NCBI GenBank assembly: GCA_030642585.1 | Contig: DAOWNN010000193.1 | Location: forward strand, 1-5,238 | Reading direction: 5' to 3' | Length of the DNA: 5,238 nucleotides | Origin: Bacteroidota bacterium | GTDB taxonomy: Bacteria; Bacteroidota; Bacteroidia; Bacteroidales; VadinHA17 | Shown: positions 1 to 3,328 of the stretch, piece by piece | How positions within the stretch are numbered: position 1 is the stretch's first letter | How the letters are laid out: every line of letters begins with the position of its first letter | Made by a program: the position numbers and the translations under genes | The notes under the pieces: generated by a model | Told to the model about the DNA's origin: nothing | The model's input: only the letters and a program-made list of their open reading frames with translations | Database searches by the model: none

Positions 1-10
1 AAAAAAAAGA

Positions 11-53
11 GGATAGTTATATCCCCCTTGAGGGGGTCGCCGTAGGCGGGGGG
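11..53. repeat. GC-rich double-hairpin intergenic repeat
   Basis: A cluster of short inverted repeats in non-coding DNA: GGATA (11-15) with TATCC (20-24), CCCCC (23-27) with GGGGG (32-36) around a TTGA loop, and CGCC (38-41) with GGCG (45-48) around GTA. The first C-run can alternatively pair with the G-run at 49-53, so two folds compete. The layout resembles the C5/G5 hairpin repeats scattered between genes in many Bacteroidota; that link is from memory. A run of eight A at 1-8 would read as a T-run on the minus strand, but no minus-strand gene lies just upstream, so a terminator role is not supported here. Confidence 0.5.
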
Positions 54-66
54 TGGAAAACCCTGG

Positions 67-110
67 GCTTCGACAGGCTCAGCTTGACTGACCATTTTTG
101 CATTCAGTCA
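67..110. repeat. short dispersed-repeat-like module plus 7-bp hairpin
   Basis: Bases 67-83 read GCTTCGACAGGCTCAGC, a word that recurs between genes in many bacterial genomes, Bacteroidota among them (recalled, not searched). It runs directly into a perfect 7-bp inverted repeat, TGACTGA (85-91) and TCAGTCA (104-110), with a 12-base loop. There is no T-run after the hairpin, so it is not a convincing intrinsic terminator. No coding potential is seen. Confidence 0.4.
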
Positions 111-132
111 GAGTAGTATTGATAGTCAAATT

Positions 133-162
133 GAGCTCCTAGGCAAGCTCTGGACAGGCTTG
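133..162. other. two mutually exclusive small hairpins
   Basis: GAGCT (133-137) can pair with AGCTC (146-150), while CAAGC (144-148) can pair with GCTTG (158-162); the two stems share bases 146-148 and so exclude each other. GACAGGCT at 153-160 also repeats the same octamer found at 72-79. This lies in the non-coding stretch upstream of the methyltransferase gene. Stems are only 5 bp, so a regulatory role is speculative and repeat debris is as likely. Confidence 0.25.
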
Positions 163-261
163 TTTAAAAGTGGTTGGAATAAGGTAGGTTGAAGTATGAA
201 AAAACCATTCAGGGAAAGTTTTACGATACATGATAATAATATATTTATTAATTCTATAAAG

Positions 262-900
262 ATGAATATTAGCCAGGAACTTGAGAAATACATTTCTGAT
301 CATATGAGTCCGGAAGGAGAGCTACTTGAAGATCTGAGGAGGCAAACCTATCTGAAAACCCCTTATCCGAATATGATTTCGGGGCCTTTGCAGGGTAAGT
401 TCCTGGAACTACTTAGCAAAATGCTTAAATCTGAGCGCATTCTTGAAATTGGCACCTTTACCGGATATTCAGCAATTTGCCTTGCTTCAGGTCTGGTTGA
501 GGGAGGTACGCTTGATACTATTGACTCCAATGATGAGACTTATGAAATGGCTGCGGAATATTTTAAGAGGGCAGGAATGGAAAGCAGAATACACCAAATT
601 AGGGGAGATGCTTTGGAGATCATGAAAGGCTTGGAAAGGCACTATGATCTGATATTTATTGATGGGGAAAAACGGGAATATACTGCATACTATCAACTTG
701 CAATTGAACTCCTGAAAAAAGGAGGAATTATCCTGGCCGATAATGTGCTCTGGGGTGGAAAGGTTGTTGATGAAAAAGAAAAAAATGATCCGGCTACAGC
801 AGGAATAATCGCCTTTAACAAGCACGTTGTTGAGGATAAAAGAGTGGAACTGGTTATGCTTCCAGTCAGAGATGGATTATCTATAATCAGGAAGCTTTAG
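262..900 (+). CDS. Class I SAM-dependent O-methyltransferase (caffeoyl-CoA/catechol O-methyltransferase-like)
   Basis: Cytoplasmic methyltransferase predicted to move the methyl group of S-adenosylmethionine to a hydroxyl, with divalent-metal help. The 212-residue product has the full fold signature: an N-terminal helical lid, SAM-binding motif I LEIGTFTGYSA (61-71), the acidic end of strand 2 (TIDSN, D88), GDALEI (115-120), DLIFIDGEKREY (129-140) and GGIILADNVLWGG (154-166). D134, D160 and N161 fit the metal ligands of catechol O-methyltransferase, and the family-typical DG lies near the C-terminus (203-204). I chose ATG 262 because MNISQELEKYISDHM is how such proteins usually begin and 212 residues is the usual length. 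An in-frame ATG at 196 would add 22 residues with no family resemblance. The substrate is unknown; catechols, flavonoid-like phenolics or tRNA hydroxyuridine (TrmR-like) are all possible. The stop overlaps the convergent small gene by 4 bases. The family call is secure, the substrate is not. Confidence 0.93.
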   Translation: MNISQELEKYISDHMSPEGELLEDLRRQTYLKTPYPNMISGPLQGKFLELLSKMLKSERILEIGTFTGYSAICLASGLVEGGTLDTIDSNDETYEMAAEYFKRAGMESRIHQIRGDALEIMKGLERHYDLIFIDGEKREYTAYYQLAIELLKKGGIILADNVLWGGKVVDEKEKNDPATAGIIAFNKHVVEDKRVELVMLPVRDGLSIIRKL

Positions 901-1106
901 TCCTTCTTTGTCATCTCATCCATTTCACCTACAATTTCCTTCAGCCTGATGGAATTAATTTCTTTGGAAACGGTTGTGAGGTTCATCATGATGGTCTTAT
1001 ACTCCGGGTATTTGCTGTATTTCTGACGCATAGTATACATGATAGTCATTACCGACTTCTGAAGATTCTCACTTGTCTCAAGATTTTTCTGGTTATTGTC
1101 AGTCAT
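897..1106 (-). CDS. Small uncharacterised protein, 69 residues
   Basis: I do not recognise this family. The protein is short, polar and probably helical, with eight methionines and no cysteine or tryptophan. It has no signal peptide or membrane segment. The N-terminal 18 residues are Asn/Gln/Glu/Lys-rich and the C-terminus is charged (EMDEMTKKD). Support for a real gene: an ATG start, a well-formed promoter-like site about 30 bases upstream on the same strand (1136-1168), clean filling of the space up to the methyltransferase, and a 4-base tail-to-tail overlap (897-900) typical of compact convergent genes. Its composition looks like protein rather than a chance frame. It could be a small regulator or an interaction partner, but nothing in the sequence fixes a role. 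Confidence 0.65.
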   Translation of the reverse strand: MTDNNQKNLETSENLQKSVMTIMYTMRQKYSKYPEYKTIMMNLTTVSKEINSIRLKEIVGEMDEMTKKD

Positions 1107-1135
1107 TTTCTACATTTTTTTGGAATATTGTAATT

Positions 1136-1168
1136 CAAATTTAAATAATTTTCCGTCATCAGCGAAAA
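1136..1168 (-). promoter_or_regulatory. Bacteroidota-type promoter for the 69-residue gene
   Basis: On the minus strand TAAATTTG (1143-1136) matches the -7 box TAnnTTTG of the Bacteroidota primary sigma factor exactly. TTTTC (1168-1164), 20 bases upstream, sits where the T-rich -33 box (TTTG/TTG) is expected and matches it only in part. Transcription would start near 1131, giving a leader of about 25 bases before the ATG at 1106. Confidence 0.55.
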
Positions 1169-1219
1169 TTTAACGATTTTTGTTTTACTATGATCACTTT
1201 AGCCCGGGAAATGAGTACA

Positions 1220-1252
1220 TTTTCTACGATTAAGACAATACCAATAAATTTG
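1220..1252 (+). promoter_or_regulatory. Bacteroidota-type promoter-like site facing the SH3-like gene
   Basis: TTTTC (1220-1224), 20 bases, then TAAATTTG (1245-1252): the -7 box matches TAnnTTTG exactly, and the whole arrangement copies the minus-strand site at 1136-1168, pointing the other way. If used, transcription would begin near 1257 and the mRNA would carry a leader of about 190 bases through the structured element at 1290-1394 before the ATG at 1449. TAAATTTG is also the left arm of an 8-bp inverted repeat with CAAATTTA (1269-1276), spacer 16 bases, so the site could instead be an operator or a second minus-strand -7 box. Confidence 0.4.
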
Positions 1253-1289
1253 GGTCATTTCATTGTCTCAAATTTAGGTATGTCTAAAT

Positions 1290-1394
1290 CGGGATTTCCC
1301 GCTTTGCTTCCCACTATCCTTCACACATTGACTTCGTCGAGCTCCACTTCGTTCCGGTTCATACAATGCGCTTCGCTTGTATGAATAAAGCGGG
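1290..1394. repeat. Structured repeat-like intergenic element bounded by CCCGCTTT/AAAGCGGG
   Basis: CCCGCTTT (1298-1305) and AAAGCGGG (1387-1394) form a perfect 8-bp terminal inverted repeat. Inside are three mini-hairpins built around CTTCG: ACTTCGT at 1331-1337 and again at 1346-1352, and GCTTCGC at 1370-1376. The last lies in a longer stem, CATACAA (1360-1366) with TTGTATG (1377-1383), topped by GCG/CGC with one bulged T. At the left edge CGGGA/TCCCG (1290-1301) makes a further short palindrome. Base composition is richer in GC than the flanking AT-rich DNA. This is the look of a REP- or MITE-like dispersed repeat. Reading frames through it on either strand lack protein-like composition. 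Whether it is multicopy cannot be told from one window. Confidence 0.5.
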
Positions 1395-1448
1395 TTAATG
1401 TGGTATAGTTTTTGTCCTTTTCTTAATAAATCATTCAATTTTAAAATC

Positions 1449-2078
1449 ATGAAGAGATTATATTCACTTCTATTTTTATTTGCATTTATTGCCGGGATAT
1501 GTTCAGCATATTCCTGGAATGGTATTGAAACAGGCAATTTGATCAATTATGGGAAGCAATTTTTATCTGAAAAAATAGAGAATGATAGCATTGAACCCTT
1601 CCTGGTGGAAACACAATCTTCTCTCAGATTGTTCAGAGATATGGATAATTACAGCTCTGTGGTTTTGTATATTCCTGAAAAGGAGGTGGTAGAGGTTTTT
1701 GAGGAGGTGGGAGAATATTATGTAGCCATTTATGATGGGAACAAGGGATATATTTTAACTGCAAAAGTAAGTCCTTTGAATTTTTCCCTGTATGCAGAAG
1801 AGGATAATGAAATGCAGGAGGGTACTTCACAGGGAAAGAAAAATTCCCAGAATCGTTTGAGCTACCTCAATAACAAGTATGATTCCAGTACTGCCCGGGC
1901 TATTTATTCGCATCGCGTATGGATAGGTATGACAACTACAATGGCAAGGGAAAGCTGGGGGAATCCACTAAAGATGGACCGGTATTTGGCTACAGAGTCC
2001 AAAGTTGAAGAATGGACCTATAGTAAATACCTGCTGTTTTTCGAAGGCGGGAAATTGGCAGGCTGGGAATGGAGGTAG
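1449..2078 (+). CDS. Secreted SH3-like domain protein with BamE/SmpA-like C-terminus
   Basis: The 209-residue product begins MKRLYSLLFLFAFIAGICSA, a clear Sec signal peptide with likely cleavage after A20, so it acts in the periplasm or at the cell surface. The cysteine at 18 is preceded by A-G-I, a poor lipobox, so a lipoprotein is unlikely. Residues about 52-107 look like a bacterial SH3 fold: an RLFRDMDNYS opening, a V-rich strand pair (VVEVFEEVGEYYVAI), and GYILTAKV at its end. A polar Glu/Gln/Lys/Asn linker (116-147) follows. Residues 154-208 (HRVWIGMTTTMARESWGNP, then EEWTYSKYLLFFEGGKLAGWE) resemble the small beta domain of SmpA/OmlA/BamE, in which a GM-x-R/K-xx-V/SWG-x-P turn is typical. 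ATG 1449 is preferred over 1398 because it places the signal peptide at the N-terminus. A near-match -7 box (TAGTTTTTG, 1406-1414, one base too long) lies 35 bases upstream, besides the site at 1220-1252. Wall binding or an envelope role is inferred; the exact function is unknown. Confidence 0.85.
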   Translation: MKRLYSLLFLFAFIAGICSAYSWNGIETGNLINYGKQFLSEKIENDSIEPFLVETQSSLRLFRDMDNYSSVVLYIPEKEVVEVFEEVGEYYVAIYDGNKGYILTAKVSPLNFSLYAEEDNEMQEGTSQGKKNSQNRLSYLNNKYDSSTARAIYSHRVWIGMTTTMARESWGNPLKMDRYLATESKVEEWTYSKYLLFFEGGKLAGWEWR

Positions 2079-2151
2079 GGAAGAGGCACAGGGCAGAGGG
2101 CACAGGGCACAGGGGAAGAGAGATGAAAGAGGAAGAGGCACAGGGCAGAGG
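2079..2151. repeat. Purine-rich GGGCA(C/G)A heptamer repeat
   Basis: Starts on the base after the stop codon of the SH3-like gene. GGGCAGA (2091-2097), GGGCACA (2098-2104) and GGGCACA (2105-2111) are in tandem, preceded by a variant AGGCACA (2084-2090). After a purine spacer the pattern recurs at 2136-2149. A perfect 21-bp direct repeat joins 2079-2099 and 2131-2151, 52 bases apart. The strand bias (G and A, almost no T) is extreme. Similar CACAGGGCA strings occur between genes in various Bacteroidota genomes (recalled). No protein-like frame is seen. Confidence 0.65.
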
Positions 2152-2198
2152 AATACTGGAATAATTAAACATCATGCAAAGATTGTGCAGATTGCTTC

Positions 2199-2282
2199 GC
2201 CTGTTATGAACTTGCCCCAGGTCAGTGAGAAAGTCTCTCTTTTATGCCAGACGAATTTATTGCAGGTTTTTCAATAACAGGC
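2199..2282. repeat. 9-bp inverted repeat, 66-base spacer
   Basis: GCCTGTTAT (2199-2207) and ATAACAGGC (2274-2282) are perfect reverse complements. Similarity continues outwards, imperfectly (ATTGCTTC before the left arm, TCGCAAA after the right arm). Inside, GAGA (2227-2230) and TCTC (2234-2237) form a weak hairpin followed by TCTTTT, which could pass for a poor terminator of plus-strand transcripts from the SH3-like gene. The element may be the remains of a small inserted sequence between two convergent genes. Confidence 0.35.
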
Positions 2283-2285
2283 TCG

Positions 2286-2321
2286 CAAAATCCATGTTTG
2301 ATTTCTGCAATTTGGATTTTG
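2286..2321. terminator. 9-bp hairpin between convergent genes, possible weak terminator
   Basis: CAAAATCCA (2286-2294) pairs perfectly with TGGATTTTG (2313-2321) around an 18-base loop. It lies about 50 bases after the aldolase stop codon (minus strand) and 208 bases after the SH3-like gene (plus strand). The stem is AT-rich and has no T-run on either side, so an intrinsic terminator is only tentative. It is the strongest stem near the 3' end of the aldolase gene. Confidence 0.25.
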
Positions 2322-2369
2322 GTATTTTGCCTCATGCCAGAGCTTTTAATACGAAGGTGGAACCCTATG

Positions 2370-3266
2370 TCAGGAGTTTACTTTTATTAGCCCGGAACTT
2401 TCAATTTTATTTACAAGAATTTGTGCAGCTTTATCATCAAGTGGCAGCAAAGGCCTTCTAACAGGACCCCCATACAATCCTAATTTATCCATAGCCAGTT
2501 TCAAAGCGGGAACACCAAATTGACGAGTAACCATCTTATTTAATTCAATGATCTTGAGTTGCATGATTTGAGCATCCGATGATTGGCCTTTCATGAAATG
2601 CCTGTACAGATCTATGGCCTGTTGAGGAGCAATGTTAGCATAAGCTAAAATCCCACCAACGGCACCAATACTTAAGGCCGGAAGCAATAAGCCGGCCGAT
2701 CCTGAAAATACACTGAAATCAGAACCAACTGATTTTATTATTTCTCCTAGTTTGACCAGATTACTTCCTGAATCTTTTAGACCAACAATGTTAGGATGAC
2801 CTGCCAATTCTATAATTAGTTGAGCCTCCAGGTCTATGCCGGTACTGGCAGGCATATTATAGATCAATATGGGTATGGGAGATGCATCGGCAACAGATAA
2901 ATAATGAGTAATTAAAGCTTCACGGGTCATGCCTCCTTTATAATAAAAAGGATTCAATACCAGGGCGGCATCTGCTCCTGCTTCTGCAGCTTTAGCTGTA
3001 AGCCATATGGTTTTCCGGGTGGATTGACATCCTGTTCCGGCCAGCATAATTTTATCTTTTGGAATAAACTCGCGACCAGCCTTCAGGACTTCAATTTTTT
3101 CTTCGTCAGACAGCATTACAAATTCACCATTTGAACCAAGTAGCAAGTATCCGCTAAGCTCATATTTATTATATAATTGAATGTTTGCCTGTAATTTGTC
3201 GGGGGCCAGGTTCCCATTTGAGTCAAATGGAGTGGTCAGAGGAGGGATGATGCCTTTTAAATTCAT
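2370..3266 (-). CDS. 4-hydroxy-2-oxoglutarate aldolase-like protein (DHDPS/NAL superfamily, HOGA1 type)
   Basis: Class I TIM-barrel aldolase, 298 residues, the usual length. Predicted to split a 2-keto acid, most likely 4-hydroxy-2-oxoglutarate into pyruvate and glyoxylate, through a Schiff base on K164 (GLKDSG, 162-167). Y136 (IYNMP) is the conserved catalytic tyrosine. The substrate loop is GSNGE (44-48), not the GTTGE of DapA. The arginine that binds the substrate carboxylate in E. coli DapA (R138, YNVPSRTG) is S141 here (YNMPASTG). Both loops, plus LAGTGCQST (75-83), HPNIVGLKDSG (157-167), GSAG (189-192), GAVGG (201-205) and VTRQFGVPALK (246-256), track human HOGA1 as I remember it. ATG 3266 is the start; an in-frame TTG at 3275 would add only three residues. 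The gene sits 62 bases after the phosphatase gene on the same strand, so an operon is possible, but it has its own -7 box. Superfamily certain, substrate probable. It is not expected to serve lysine synthesis. Confidence 0.9.
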   Translation of the reverse strand: MNLKGIIPPLTTPFDSNGNLAPDKLQANIQLYNKYELSGYLLLGSNGEFVMLSDEEKIEVLKAGREFIPKDKIMLAGTGCQSTRKTIWLTAKAAEAGADAALVLNPFYYKGGMTREALITHYLSVADASPIPILIYNMPASTGIDLEAQLIIELAGHPNIVGLKDSGSNLVKLGEIIKSVGSDFSVFSGSAGLLLPALSIGAVGGILAYANIAPQQAIDLYRHFMKGQSSDAQIMQLKIIELNKMVTRQFGVPALKLAMDKLGLYGGPVRRPLLPLDDKAAQILVNKIESSGLIKVNS

Positions 3267-3297
3267 GCTTGTCAAATAGATGATAAAACAATTAGAT

Positions 3298-3305
3298 CAA
3301 AGGTA
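3298..3305 (-). promoter_or_regulatory. -7 box for the aldolase gene
   Basis: TACCTTTG on the minus strand (3305-3298) matches TAnnTTTG exactly. It lies in the 62-base gap after the phosphatase gene and would start transcription near 3292, about 26 bases before ATG 3266, the same leader length as predicted for the 69-residue gene. No good -33 TTTG is seen at the expected spacing, where the stop codon of the upstream gene lies, so the site may be weak or an internal operon promoter. Confidence 0.4.
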
Positions 3306-3328
3306 TATATTCGCGGGTTCTTTTACAT

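Noticed and set aside
1..53. Intrinsic terminator reading on the minus strand (hairpin then T8)
   Set aside because: The T-run is separated from the hairpin by about 14 bases and no minus-strand gene feeds into it within the window.
487..825. Minus-strand open frame of 112 codons within the methyltransferase gene
   Set aside because: It is an antisense shadow of a gene with complete family motifs.
1190..1384. Plus-strand open frame of 64 codons
   Set aside because: It covers the structured repeat and a promoter-like site; its Ser/Thr-rich translation comes from the CTTCG-type repeats and does not look like a protein.
1449..1511. Lipoprotein signal in the SH3-like protein
   Set aside because: The residues before C18 (A-G-I) do not fit a lipobox; SPase I cleavage after A20 is more plausible.
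1274..1546. Minus-strand open frame of 90 codons
   Set aside because: It runs antisense through the signal-peptide region of the SH3-like gene and through the repeat; the latter half (EPERSGARRSQ) is typical of translated repeat DNA.
2079..2151. CRISPR-like array
   Set aside because: Units are 7 bases and in tandem, with no regular spacers and no cas genes.
2005..2461. Two plus-strand open frames across the convergent gap (2005-2277 and 2225-2461)
   Set aside because: One translates the purine repeat into a Gly/Arg/Gln string and begins inside the SH3-like gene; the other runs antisense into the aldolase. No family resemblance.
2370..3266. Assignment as lysine-biosynthetic DapA or as N-acetylneuraminate lyase
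   Set aside because: The DapA arginine and GTTGE loop are absent, and no sialic-acid genes lie nearby; HOGA-type motifs fit better.
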